DNA of 64,000 bases from Fen-999 sp041480065. GTDB taxonomy: Bacteria; Pseudomonadota; Gammaproteobacteria; Burkholderiales; Rhodocyclaceae. The first letter of the stretch is position 1, and every line of letters begins with the position of its first letter. Made by a program: the position numbers and the translations under genes. Below the pieces are notes generated by a model that saw only the letters and a program-made list of their open reading frames with translations, ran no database searches and had not been told where the DNA came from. Location of the stretch: the NCBI GenBank assembly GCA_041480065.1, contig JBGOZF010000014.1, positions 11,267 through 75,266 of the forward strand, in the 5' to 3' direction. Shown piece by piece: positions 55,076 through 63,664 of the stretch.

Positions 55076-55771
55076 ATGGAATTTGGCTCGCCCGCGTTCT
55101 GGATCGCCGTCGTCCAGATCATATTCATCGACATCGTCTTGTCGGGCGACAACGCCGTCGTGATTGCTCTGGCGTGCCGCAATCTGGCCGAGGATCAGCG
55201 AAGGAAAGGCATTCTCTGGGGCGTGGTCGGCGCGGTCGGCCTGCGGGTGATCCTCACGGCCTTTGCCGCCAGCCTGCTCGGCTATCCCTATCTCAAGCTG
55301 ATCGGCGGCGCCTTGCTGCTGTGGATAGGCGTCAAGCTGCTTCTGCCCGAAGAAGGCGAAGGGCATGACATCAAAGGTGCCGGCAACCTCTGGGGGGCCG
55401 TGCGCACGATCATCGTTGCCGATTTCGTCATGAGCATGGATAACGTCATCGCCGTGGCGGCGGCCTCCCGCGATTCGATCGTGCTGTTGCTGTTCGGCCT
55501 GGCGGTCAGCATTCCGCTCGTCGTCTGGACGGCCCAGCTTTTCCTGAGCCTGATGGAGCGCTTTCCGATCATCATTACCCTGGGCGCCGGCCTGCTCGGC
55601 TACGTTGGTGGCAGCATGGTGGTCTCGGACCTGGCGGTCAGGGACTGGGCCGGCGCACGGCTTCCGGCCGCCCAGTACATCGTCGGCGCGGTCGGCGCGC
55701 TATTGGTGATGGCGATCGGCAGCTGGCTCGCCTGGCGCCAGGCCGGCCGGGAAGAACGGAGGATCAAATGA
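55076..55771 (+). CDS. TerC-family membrane protein
   Basis: A 231-residue polytopic protein with about seven helices. The motifs IDIVLSGDNAVVIALACRNL and DFVMSMDNVIAVAAASRDS carry the conserved Asp residues of TerC/Alx, thought to be metal (manganese) exporters. The gene has no obvious strong promoter after the terminator, but the short gap of about 17 bp may hold one. It overlaps the next gene by 4 bp. Confidence 0.92.
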   Translation: MEFGSPAFWIAVVQIIFIDIVLSGDNAVVIALACRNLAEDQRRKGILWGVVGAVGLRVILTAFAASLLGYPYLKLIGGALLLWIGVKLLLPEEGEGHDIKGAGNLWGAVRTIIVADFVMSMDNVIAVAAASRDSIVLLLFGLAVSIPLVVWTAQLFLSLMERFPIIITLGAGLLGYVGGSMVVSDLAVRDWAGARLPAAQYIVGAVGALLVMAIGSWLAWRQAGREERRIK

Positions 55772-56733
55772 AGGCACTGTTCCTGAGCGAAGAAGACGTC
55801 AGGCATCTGCTTTCCATGGAACTGGCGCTGGAGGCGGTCGAGGCGGCACACGCGGCCCACGGCCGCGGGCGCGCCATCGACATCCCGCGCCAACGTACCC
55901 GGCTGCCGGCGGCTGCCCTGCATATCCTGCAGGGAGCGCTGCCGGATGCGGACGTGTTCGGCTACAAGGCCTACACCACCAGCCGCGAAGCCAACCGCTT
56001 CCTGGTCCACCTGTTCGACGCGGCGACAGGCAGGCTGCTGGCGATGATCGAAGCGGACTTTCTCGGCATGATGCGTACCGGCGCCGCCGGGGGTGTTGCC
56101 GCCAAGTACCTGGCCCGTGCCGATGCGTCCATCGTCGGGATCTTCGGCGCCGGCTGGCAGGCGCGCAGCCAGATCGAAGCGCTGTGCCGGGTGCGTCCGG
56201 TGCGGCTGGTCAAGGTGTATTCGCGCGATGAGGCGAAACGCCGGGCCTTCTGTGCCGCCATGTCGGAGCGGCTGGGCGGCGAGTTCCAGCCCATGAACGG
56301 CGCGGAGGAAACCGTGCGCGGGTCGGACATCGTGGTGACCATTACGACGTCGGCGGCGCCGCTCTTCGATGGTGCCTGGGTCGGGGAGGGCTGCCACATC
56401 AACGCCGCCGGCTCCAACTCGCTCATTCGGCATGAACTCGACGAAACCACGGTGCGCCGCGCCGGCCTGGTCTGCGTCGACAGCCGTCCGACGGCGCTGG
56501 CCGAGGCCGGCGACCTCCTGCCCTTGCTGGAAAAGGGCAGGTTGCACGAGCGGCAACTGGTCGAGTTGGGCGAGATCGTGACGGGCGTCCGGCCGGGGCG
56601 GGCGGCGGACTCCGAGATCACCCTTTTCGAGTCCCAGGGCATGGCGATCCAGGATCTGGCCGTGGCGGCCAGGCTGTTGGATTTGGCCCGGCAGAAGGGC
56701 TTGGGCCGGGCGCTGCCCGGTGGAAACGATTGA
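55768..56733 (+). CDS. Ornithine cyclodeaminase/mu-crystallin family protein
   Basis: A 321-residue NAD(P)-binding dehydrogenase-like protein. The Rossmann loop is VGIFGAGWQARSQIEAL; FLGMMRTGAAGGVAAKYLA is the family N-domain motif with the substrate Arg/Lys region, and HINAAGSNSLIRHELDE follows. Members act on ornithine, alanine or delta-pyrroline carboxylates; the reaction is not clear from sequence. The start overlaps terC by 4 bp (ATGA). The 185-bp gap downstream has only a small possible frame. Confidence 0.88.
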   Translation: MKALFLSEEDVRHLLSMELALEAVEAAHAAHGRGRAIDIPRQRTRLPAAALHILQGALPDADVFGYKAYTTSREANRFLVHLFDAATGRLLAMIEADFLGMMRTGAAGGVAAKYLARADASIVGIFGAGWQARSQIEALCRVRPVRLVKVYSRDEAKRRAFCAAMSERLGGEFQPMNGAEETVRGSDIVVTITTSAAPLFDGAWVGEGCHINAAGSNSLIRHELDETTVRRAGLVCVDSRPTALAEAGDLLPLLEKGRLHERQLVELGEIVTGVRPGRAADSEITLFESQGMAIQDLAVAARLLDLARQKGLGRALPGGND

Positions 56734-56854
56734 CGGCTTTGACGTACTGCTGCGAGAATCCGTCTCCTGAAGCTCGTTTGAGGTAACGGCCGTGCGGTGG
56801 ATCGCCCGGACCGACCCGATGAGCGAGTTGGCGGCCAGGGGAGGACAACAGACA

Positions 56855-56929
56855 ATGAACACGGCCGATTTCCTGTTGGCAAGGGTTCTCGGACCGGTTG
56901 CCGGGTCGCTTATCGCCCATGGCAGTTGA
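56855..56929 (+). CDS. Possible small leader ORF overlapping the PP2C start
   Basis: ATG 56855 with GGGGAGG about 7 bp upstream opens a 24-residue frame (MNTADFLLARVLGP...), ending at TGA 56929, 11 bp past the start of the phosphatase gene. The phosphatase has no good ribosome site of its own, so this may be a translational-coupling leader. Two upstream in-frame starts exist (ATG 56819, GTG near 56792). Speculative. Confidence 0.35.
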   Translation: MNTADFLLARVLGPVAGSLIAHGS

Positions 56930-57746
56930 TCTCTCCCAGGCCATAGAGATCGTCGTCCGCACCGATCCCGGCCGGGTGCGGCCGCACAATGAAGATTCCG
57001 TGTTCGCCAATGCCGCCGTCGGTTTGGCCGTGGTTGCCGACGGCATGGGCGGCTATAATGCCGGCGAGGTGGCGAGTGGCATGGCGACGTCGCTGCTGGG
57101 CGCGGAGCTGGAAAGGCTTTTTGCCGAAAGGGCGGCAGCCGGGCGGGGCTCGGGTCGCAGGCTCTGGGATTATGATGTCCTTAACGAGGAGATTGCCCGG
57201 GTCAACGACATCATCTACGAGACGGCTCTGACTCAGCCCCAGTGTTCCGGCATGGGCACGACGCTGGTGATGGCCATGTTCCATGATAATGGGATGACGG
57301 TGGCCCATCTTGGCGATTCGCGGCTGTACCGGTTGCGCGGCGACGAGTTCCAGCAGATCACCCGCGACCATTCGTTGCTGCAGGAACAGATCGACAGTGG
57401 CCTGATCACGCCGGAGCAGGCGCGGCTGTCGCGGAACAAGAATCTGGTGACGCGGGCGCTGGGTGTGGACCCGGGCGTGGTGCCGGAGATTCGGGACTAT
57501 GATGTGCAGGCGGGGGATGTTTATCTTCTGTGTTCCGACGGCCTTCCCGACATGGTCGAGGACGAGGACATTGCCATGACGCTGTCGTCCTTGTCGTCCA
57601 GTCCGGAAAGCTGCGCCGAGCGTCTGGTGGACATGGCCAACGATGCCGGCGGCCGTGACAACATTTCGGTGGTTCTGATCAAGATCAGGCAGGCCTTCCC
57701 GGCCGCCCGCGGCTGGTGGGCGCGCCTGTTGGGCTGGTTCAAGTAA
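56919..57746 (+). CDS. PP2C-type Ser/Thr protein phosphatase
   Basis: A 275-residue Stp1-type PPM phosphatase. All metal-binding motifs are present: VRTDPGRVRPHNEDSVF, VADGMGGYNAGE, GMGTTLVMAMF, HLGDSRLYRLR, DHSLLQEQ, LLCSDGLPDMVED and GGRDNISVVLIKI. It removes phosphate from Ser/Thr proteins. No Ser/Thr kinase is in this operon. Start ATG 56919 gives MAVDLSQAIEIVVRTD; a TTG further upstream is not preferred. The next gene, an FHA protein, is 15 bp away. Confidence 0.94.
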   Translation: MAVDLSQAIEIVVRTDPGRVRPHNEDSVFANAAVGLAVVADGMGGYNAGEVASGMATSLLGAELERLFAERAAAGRGSGRRLWDYDVLNEEIARVNDIIYETALTQPQCSGMGTTLVMAMFHDNGMTVAHLGDSRLYRLRGDEFQQITRDHSLLQEQIDSGLITPEQARLSRNKNLVTRALGVDPGVVPEIRDYDVQAGDVYLLCSDGLPDMVEDEDIAMTLSSLSSSPESCAERLVDMANDAGGRDNISVVLIKIRQAFPAARGWWARLLGWFK

Positions 57747-57761
57747 TCGAGGACGATCAAG

Positions 57762-58586
57762 ATGGCGAAACTGATACTCAGCATGGACGGCCTGGTGCTC
57801 AGGGAAATTCCCCTCGACAAGGAACGGATCTCGATGGGGCGCAAGCCGCACAACGACATCCAGATCGACAACCTGGCCATCTCCGGCGAGCATGCGGTAA
57901 TCATCACCCTCCTGAACGATTCCTTCCTCGAAGACCTCAACAGCACCAACGGCACCTACGTCAACGGTCAGCCCATCAAGAAGCACTTTCTGCAGAATGG
58001 CGACGTCGTCGAGCTCGGCAAGTACCGGCTGAAATACGTCAATGAAGTTGCGCCGGAGACGGTGGCGGCCGATTTCGAGAAGACCGTGGCGTTGCGTCCC
58101 GAGGCCGTGCACAGCACGGTGGAACAGGCCGCGATCAAGGGTTTCGGCGAGACCCGGACCGGGGGCCGGACCACCGACCCGGGCGCAGGAGCCTCGCTGA
58201 CCGCAACGGCACCGCGCTCCGACGCCGCGACCGCGCCGCCGCGCTTCGCGGCCACGACCACGACGCCGCGCTTTGCGACCACGACCACGCCGCCATCCCA
58301 GCCGATGCCGGCAACGCCGTCCCGGGCGGCGATCCAGATACTGACCGGCGGCAATGCCGGCAAGGAGCTCGAGCTGACCAAGACACTGACCACGCTGGGC
58401 AAGCAGGGCGTCCAGGTGGTGGTGATTGCGCGGCGTCCGCAGGGATATTTCATGACGCACGTCGAGGGCGCGCGCTGCCCGGTGGTTGCCGGCGAGAAGC
58501 TGGTCGCCAACAAGCCGCACCCGCTCAACGATCACGACATCATCGAGCTCGGTGGCGTCAAGATGGAATTCTTCCTGAAGGGCTGA
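57762..58586 (+). CDS. FHA-domain protein with two FHA modules
   Basis: A 274-residue protein. The first FHA (~5-90) is canonical: ISMGRKPHNDIQID, NLAISGEHAVI and LNSTNGTYVNGQ. A Thr/Ala/Pro linker (~130-185) has two imperfect repeats of PPRFAATTTTPRF type. A second, weaker FHA (~190-272) has LTTLGKQGVQVVVIARRP. FHA domains bind phosphothreonine, so this is the likely reader opposite the phosphatase next door. The linker Thr residues could be phosphorylation sites. The kinase is not in the window. Confidence 0.9.
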   Translation: MAKLILSMDGLVLREIPLDKERISMGRKPHNDIQIDNLAISGEHAVIITLLNDSFLEDLNSTNGTYVNGQPIKKHFLQNGDVVELGKYRLKYVNEVAPETVAADFEKTVALRPEAVHSTVEQAAIKGFGETRTGGRTTDPGAGASLTATAPRSDAATAPPRFAATTTTPRFATTTTPPSQPMPATPSRAAIQILTGGNAGKELELTKTLTTLGKQGVQVVVIARRPQGYFMTHVEGARCPVVAGEKLVANKPHPLNDHDIIELGGVKMEFFLKG

Positions 58587-58682
58587 CCCTTTCGGCGCGA
58601 CGACTGACCGGTGGCGGGACGACGGTTTGGAAGAAGATCCTGTCGGCCTCTCGCTTGTCCGCAATAGCCCGCCTGGAACGAC

Positions 58683-59450
58683 ATGAAAGTACGCATACTC
58701 GGCTGCAGCGGCGGCATCGGCGGCTGCCATCTGCGCACCACCGCGATGGCGGTCGACGACGACGTCCTGATCGACTGCGGTACCGGTGTCGGCGATCTTT
58801 CGATTGCCGAACTGGCGCGGATCGACCATGTATTCCTGACCCATTCGCATCTCGACCACATCGCCGGCCTGCCGATGCTGATCGATACCGTCGGCGACCT
58901 GCGCAGCCGGCCGGTGACGGTCCACGCCACCGAGGCAACGCTTGAGATCATCCGCACCCATATATTCAATTGGGCGATCTGGCCCGATTTCAACGAGATT
59001 CCGAGCGTAGGCGCGCCACAGATGTGTTACCAGCCGGTTCACGTCGGCGCCGCCGTCAAGCTCGGCAGCCGGGCCATAACGGCTTTGCCGGCGAACCATA
59101 CCGTGCCCGCAGTCGGCTACCGGCTCGATTCCGGCAGCGCCAGCCTGGTCTTCTCGGGTGACACGGGCCCGTGCCCGGAGTTCTGGGAGGCAGTCAATCG
59201 GATCGATAATCTGCGCTACCTGATCATCGAAACGGCGTTCTCGAACCGCGAACGGCGTCTGGCCACGGTCTCGAAGCACCTTTGTCCGAGCGTGCTGGCC
59301 GGGGAACTCGCCAGGCTGCGGCAACCGGCCGAGATCTACATCACCCATCTGAAGCCCGGTCAGATCGAGTTGACCATGCAGGAGATCGATGACACCCTCG
59401 GCGAATTCCGGCCGCGCATGCTCCAGAGCAACCAGGTATTCGAATTTTGA
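58683..59450 (+). CDS. Metallo-beta-lactamase fold cyclic-nucleotide phosphodiesterase
   Basis: A 255-residue metallohydrolase. THSHLDHIAGLPMLIDT (H54, H56, D58, H59) fits the class II cAMP phosphodiesterase pattern HxHLDH. Other metal residues are in LPANHTVPAVGYRLD, SGDTGPCPEFWEA and YITHLKPG. The class II PDE assignment suggests hydrolysis of 3',5'-cyclic nucleotides, but other MBL substrates are possible. The gene follows the FHA gene by 96 bp and overlaps the next by 4 bp. Confidence 0.85.
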   Translation: MKVRILGCSGGIGGCHLRTTAMAVDDDVLIDCGTGVGDLSIAELARIDHVFLTHSHLDHIAGLPMLIDTVGDLRSRPVTVHATEATLEIIRTHIFNWAIWPDFNEIPSVGAPQMCYQPVHVGAAVKLGSRAITALPANHTVPAVGYRLDSGSASLVFSGDTGPCPEFWEAVNRIDNLRYLIIETAFSNRERRLATVSKHLCPSVLAGELARLRQPAEIYITHLKPGQIELTMQEIDDTLGEFRPRMLQSNQVFEF

Positions 59451-60532
59451 CGGACAACCAAGTGACCACCGATAGCATTCCGGCAAAGCAGTTAAGCCAA
59501 TTCCAGCCATTGGCGTCGTTGTCCGAGGCGACGCTGCGCCAGATGGCGCCCCATTGCCGAATCGAACGGGTGGCGAGGAATCTCGACCCCTTCCGCCTGC
59601 GCGACTGGCAGGGGCAGGTGGTCTATCTGCTCAAGGGACAACTGAAGCTGGAGTTCGCCGATGGCAGCGTCCAGGTGCTCGTCGGCGGTCTCGACGATGC
59701 GCTTCTGCCTTTGGCGGCCGAGAGATCCGGTCCCGTCTCCTGCAAGGCCATCACCGACATTGAACTGCTGTGCGTCGAAGAGAGCTCGCTCGAAATCGCG
59801 GTGACCTGGCAACAGCTCATGATGCCGGCATCGGGCGGATCGGCCGCCGCCGCCGGGAGCGGCGACTGGCGTTCAACGACAGGCATGTTCGCGCTGCAGG
59901 AACTCACCCAGGGTGCCTTTGCGGCCCTGCCGCCGGCGCACATCCAGACCCTGCTCGAGCGCTTCCGGGAGGTCAAGGTCAAACGCGGCCAGGTGATCGT
60001 CAGGGAAGGCGACGTCGGCGACTATTACTACCTGATCGAGAGCGGGCGCTGCCTGGTGACCAAGCTCCAGGGCGGGGCACCGGTGGTGGTGGCGGAACTG
60101 GCAGCCGGGGCAACCTTCGGCGAGGAGGCGCTGGTGGCGGAAACCCTGCGCAATGCCACGGTCAGCATGGAAACCGACGGTGTCCTGCTGCGCCTTGCCA
60201 AGAACGATTTCGTCCAATTACTGCGTGAACCCTTGCTCAAGCGGCTCGATCCGGCCGGCGTGCGCAAGAAGATCGCCGAGGGCGCGGTGTGGCTGGATGT
60301 GCGGCTGCCGGTGGAATGGCGCCACGATGGCTTGCCCGGGGCGATCAATCTGCCGCTCAGCGAACTGCGCCAGGATTACCAGCAGCTTGATGCCGGCAAG
60401 GAGTACATCGTCTATTGCCAGACCGGGCGCCGCAGTTCGGCAGCGACGTTTCTGCTCGGGCAGCGCGGATTGCGCGCCTATCTGCTGCAGGGCGGGCTGA
60501 GGCTGTGGCAACAACTGACCAGGGGGCAATGA
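59447..60532 (+). CDS. Cyclic-nucleotide-binding domain protein fused to rhodanese
   Basis: A 361-residue protein in three parts. First is a divergent CNB-like domain (~15-125). Next is a canonical CNB domain (~150-265) with VREGDVGDYYYLIESGRCLV and the phosphate-binding cassette FGEEALVAETLRNATV (Glu226, Arg235). Last is a C-terminal rhodanese domain (~272-360) with active-site Cys324 in CQTGRRSSAA. The combination hints at a cAMP-tuned sulfurtransferase or redox switch. The TTG at 59447 overlaps the MBL stop (TTGA); GTG 59462 is an alternative. Confidence 0.85.
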   Translation: MTDNQVTTDSIPAKQLSQFQPLASLSEATLRQMAPHCRIERVARNLDPFRLRDWQGQVVYLLKGQLKLEFADGSVQVLVGGLDDALLPLAAERSGPVSCKAITDIELLCVEESSLEIAVTWQQLMMPASGGSAAAAGSGDWRSTTGMFALQELTQGAFAALPPAHIQTLLERFREVKVKRGQVIVREGDVGDYYYLIESGRCLVTKLQGGAPVVVAELAAGATFGEEALVAETLRNATVSMETDGVLLRLAKNDFVQLLREPLLKRLDPAGVRKKIAEGAVWLDVRLPVEWRHDGLPGAINLPLSELRQDYQQLDAGKEYIVYCQTGRRSSAATFLLGQRGLRAYLLQGGLRLWQQLTRGQ

Positions 60533-60533
60533 A

Positions 60534-62900
60534 GTGAATCCGGCCAAGCATGTTGCCGATGGCGGCGCTGCCCAGTCCGACATCAACAGCCGGCTGGCCT
60601 TCTTCAAGAACCTGCAGACGGTCACCAACAAGGTCCACGCGACCGCCAACGTCGACGAAATCATCCTCGAACTGTCGCAGGACATCTGCGAACTCTTCAA
60701 TGCCGACCGGTTGACGATCTACGCGGTCAGCGACGACAAGGCTTCGATCGTCTCCAAGGTCAAGACCGGCCTCAACTCGTTCAAGGATCTGCGCCTGCCG
60801 GTGAGCGACCAAAGCATCGCCGGCTACGTGGCGCTGGAAAGAAGGCCGATCAACATTCGCGATGTCTATGACGATGGCGAGTTGCAGGCGATCAATCCGA
60901 ACATGCGCTTTCTTCAGGAGGTCGACCGGCGCACCGGCTACCGGACCAAGCAGATGCTGGTCGGGCCGATCGTGGACAGCCGCAGCGGCGAGTTCTTCGG
61001 CGTCGTCCAGATCATCAACAGCAAGGCCGGCGAGCCGTTCTCGACCGTCGCCGAGGAGGGGCTCAGGGGCCTGTGCGAGACCCTGGCAATCGCCTTTGCC
61101 CAGCGCAACAAGCCTTACCATGCCATCAAGTCGAAATACGACAGCCTGGTGCTGGACGCGGTGATTTCAGCCCAGGAACTGGAGTTGGCGACACGCTCGG
61201 CCCGGCGTAAGGGCATCGACCTCGAGGACGTGCTGCAATCCGAGTTCCAGGTGACCTCGGCCGTGCTGGGCGGGGCGGTGTCGAAGTTCTTCGGCGTCCC
61301 CTATGAACCTTTCCGGCTCGAGCGGATCAGGCCGCTCGACCTGCTGAGGAATCTCAAGCGCGACTATGTCGAGCAGACGCAGTGGCTGCCGGTCGAGGAG
61401 ACGCCCGAGGGAATCGTCATCCTGACCACCGATCCGGAGCAGGTGAAGAGCTCCCGCGTCGTCCAGAACGTGTTTCCCAAGCGCAAGCTGGTTTTCTGCG
61501 TCACCACGCATCGCGAATTCCGCGACACCGTCAGCCAGTTCTTCGGCGCCGGCGTGGAATCCTCGGTCGGCGACCTGCTTTCCGAACTTGAGGAAAGCGA
61601 GCACGAGGGCGAAAACGCCTTCGAGGACATCACCGCCGCCGCCGACAACGAACTCGTCAAGCTGGTCAACAAGATCATCGTCGACGCCTATCGCCAGGGG
61701 GCTTCCGACATCCATATCGAACCGGGCGCCGGCAAGGAAAAAGTGCTGGTCCGCTTCCGCCGCGACGGCACGCTGTACAAGTACATCGAAGTGCCGGCCA
61801 GCCATCGCAACGCCATGGTCACCCGCCTCAAGATCATGTGCGATCTCGACATCTCGGAGAAGCGCAAGCCGCAGGACGGCAAGATCAAGTTCAAGAAATG
61901 GGGTCCGCTGGACATCGAGCTGCGGGTGGCGACCATACCGTCGGCCGGCGGCGTCGAGGACGTGGTCATGCGCATCCTCTCCGCCGGCGAGCCGATGCCG
62001 ATGGACAAGCTGGCCTTGTCGGCCGCCAACATGGAGCGGGTCAAGGCCTGCATCGCCAAGCCCTACGGCCTGTTCTTCGTCTGCGGGCCCACCGGCTCCG
62101 GCAAGACGACCACGCTGCACGCCCTGCTGGCCTACCTGAACAAGCCGGAGACCAAGATCTGGACGGCCGAAGACCCGGTGGAAATAACCCAGAAGGGCCT
62201 GCGCCAGGTACAGGTGAACCGCAAGGCCGGCCTCGACTTCGCGACCGTGATGCGCTCTTTTCTGCGTGCTGACCCCGACATCATCATGGTCGGCGAAATG
62301 CGCGACCTCGAGACCACCTCGATCGGCATCGAGGCCTCGCTGACCGGCCACCTGGTGTTCGCCACCCTGCACACCAACAGCGCGCCCGAGTCGGTCGTGC
62401 GCCTGCTCGACATGGGCATGGACCCCTTCAACTTCGCCGACGCGCTGCTTGGGGTTCTCGCCCAGCGGCTGGCCAAATGCCTGTGCCCCAAGTGCAAGGA
62501 GGCCTACCAGCCGGCCGAAGACGAGATGAAGCACTTCCTGGCGGAGTATTGCGAAGAACTTCAGGTCACTTCCGACTACCGCAAGGATCCCGAGGCGGCG
62601 ATGGAGGCGGTGCGGAAGCAGTGGCTGCAAACCTACGGCAAGGACGGCCACCTCACCCTCTATCGCGCCAAGGGCTGCGAAGCCTGCGGCAATACCGGCT
62701 ACAAGGGCCGCGTCGCCATCCACGAACTGATGGTCGGCAACGACGCCGTGAAGAAGCTGATCCAGGAACACGCCCGCGTCGCCCAACTGCTGGCCCAGGC
62801 GCTCGAAGACGGCATGCGCACCCTGAAGCAGGACGGCATGGACAAGGTGCTGCAAGGCCTTACCGACATGAAGCAGGTGCGGGCGGTCTGCATCAAGTAG
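60534..62900 (+). CDS. GAF-domain PilB/GspE-type pilus ATPase
   Basis: A 788-residue ATPase, longer than PilB (~570) because of an extra N-terminal GAF domain (~40-190). A GspE N-domain-like part (~205-345) follows, then the ATPase with ASDIHIEPGAGKEK, Walker A CGPTGSGKTTTLHALL (518-525), ADPDIIMVGEMRDLETTS, and zinc cysteines CLCPKC and CEACGN. Catalytic residues are intact. GTG 60534 has AGGGGGC 7 bp upstream. It ends 140 bp before the pilin gene. GAF might bind a cyclic nucleotide or other small ligand. Confidence 0.92.
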   Translation: MNPAKHVADGGAAQSDINSRLAFFKNLQTVTNKVHATANVDEIILELSQDICELFNADRLTIYAVSDDKASIVSKVKTGLNSFKDLRLPVSDQSIAGYVALERRPINIRDVYDDGELQAINPNMRFLQEVDRRTGYRTKQMLVGPIVDSRSGEFFGVVQIINSKAGEPFSTVAEEGLRGLCETLAIAFAQRNKPYHAIKSKYDSLVLDAVISAQELELATRSARRKGIDLEDVLQSEFQVTSAVLGGAVSKFFGVPYEPFRLERIRPLDLLRNLKRDYVEQTQWLPVEETPEGIVILTTDPEQVKSSRVVQNVFPKRKLVFCVTTHREFRDTVSQFFGAGVESSVGDLLSELEESEHEGENAFEDITAAADNELVKLVNKIIVDAYRQGASDIHIEPGAGKEKVLVRFRRDGTLYKYIEVPASHRNAMVTRLKIMCDLDISEKRKPQDGKIKFKKWGPLDIELRVATIPSAGGVEDVVMRILSAGEPMPMDKLALSAANMERVKACIAKPYGLFFVCGPTGSGKTTTLHALLAYLNKPETKIWTAEDPVEITQKGLRQVQVNRKAGLDFATVMRSFLRADPDIIMVGEMRDLETTSIGIEASLTGHLVFATLHTNSAPESVVRLLDMGMDPFNFADALLGVLAQRLAKCLCPKCKEAYQPAEDEMKHFLAEYCEELQVTSDYRKDPEAAMEAVRKQWLQTYGKDGHLTLYRAKGCEACGNTGYKGRVAIHELMVGNDAVKKLIQEHARVAQLLAQALEDGMRTLKQDGMDKVLQGLTDMKQVRAVCIK

Positions 62901-62976
62901 TGACGAAAAACGTCACACAATGACCATCCGGGGCGGCGATCCGGTCCGGAAACCCCTTGAACGGTGGTTCTGACGA

Positions 62977-62992
62977 TGGCATGACGCTTGCT
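62977..62992 (+). promoter_or_regulatory. Sigma-54 (-24/-12) promoter of pilA-like gene
   Basis: TGGCATGACGCTTGCT fits the sigma-54 consensus TGGCAC-N5-TTGCA, with GG at 62978-62979 and GC at 62990-62991, ten bases between. The predicted start is near 63003, about 38 nt before the pilin ATG. PilSR-type control is usual for such promoters. Confidence 0.85.
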
Positions 62993-63040
62993 CAATGTCC
63001 TGCGCACGGTCTGAGTGCCAACTTCTTCCAGGAGAAAACC

Positions 63041-63547
63041 ATGAGAAAGATTCAACAGGGCTTCACACTGATCGAACTGATGATCGTCGTCGCGATCATC
63101 GGCATCTTGGCGGCCATCGCGCTGCCGGCTTATCAGGACTACACGGTGCGTGCGAAGGTGTCCGAAGGTCTTGGGCTGTCCGAGCCGGTCAAATTGGCTG
63201 TTTCCGAGACGTTTATGTCAACGGGTGTCGCGCCGGTAACCAATGCTGCTGCAGGGTATGTTTTTGGTGCCACAAAGTACGTCGCCAACATCCAGGTTGG
63301 AGCCGGTGGCACGATTGTTGTCACATTGGATAGTACCGGGTCTGGCCACATCCCTGAATTGGGAGCTGCCAACCAGCTTCAGCTGACCCCTTATGTTGCT
63401 GGTGCTATAATGGCCGACGGCGCCGTGGGTCCGGTGGATTGGGTTTGCACCTCTGCAACCGCCGCCACGGCGGCTCAACATGGCCACGCCGCCGCAGCTG
63501 CGGCGAACGGTATTATCGCCCGATATTCGCCGGCTGAATGCAGGTAG
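63041..63547 (+). CDS. pilA: Type IV pilin (PilA-like)
   Basis: A 168-residue type IVa major pilin. Leader MRKIQQG is cleaved before Phe8; the mature helix FTLIELMIVVAIIGILAAIA has Glu5. The C-terminal part holds two cysteines (WVCTSATAAT and PAECR) likely forming the D-region disulfide. A CAGGAGAAAACC ribosome site lies upstream. It is controlled by a sigma-54 promoter and ends at a strong terminator; a TfpZ-like gene follows. Confidence 0.95.
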   Translation: MRKIQQGFTLIELMIVVAIIGILAAIALPAYQDYTVRAKVSEGLGLSEPVKLAVSETFMSTGVAPVTNAAAGYVFGATKYVANIQVGAGGTIVVTLDSTGSGHIPELGAANQLQLTPYVAGAIMADGAVGPVDWVCTSATAATAAQHGHAAAAAANGIIARYSPAECR

Positions 63548-63581
63548 TCTGCATGAGGTAGGATTCTGTTGATCTGGCTGA

Positions 63582-63611
63582 AACGGGCCGCTCGCGCGGC
63601 CCGTTCTTTTT
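63582..63611 (+). terminator. Intrinsic terminator after the pilin gene
   Basis: AACGGGCCGC (63582-63591) pairs with GCGGCCCGTT (63596-63605) with a TCGC loop and is followed by CTTTTT. Typical for an abundant transcript such as pilA. Confidence 0.92.
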
Positions 63612-63664
63612 CGTTCTCTGTTTGGCGACAATTGGGCGCGTCATGGACTTCCGGAGGATACGTC

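Noticed and set aside
56910..59510. Minus-strand open frame of 866 codons opposite the PP2C-FHA-MBL genes
   Set aside because: The plus strand carries complete catalytic motifs in three genes; the minus frame is a shadow of codon bias.
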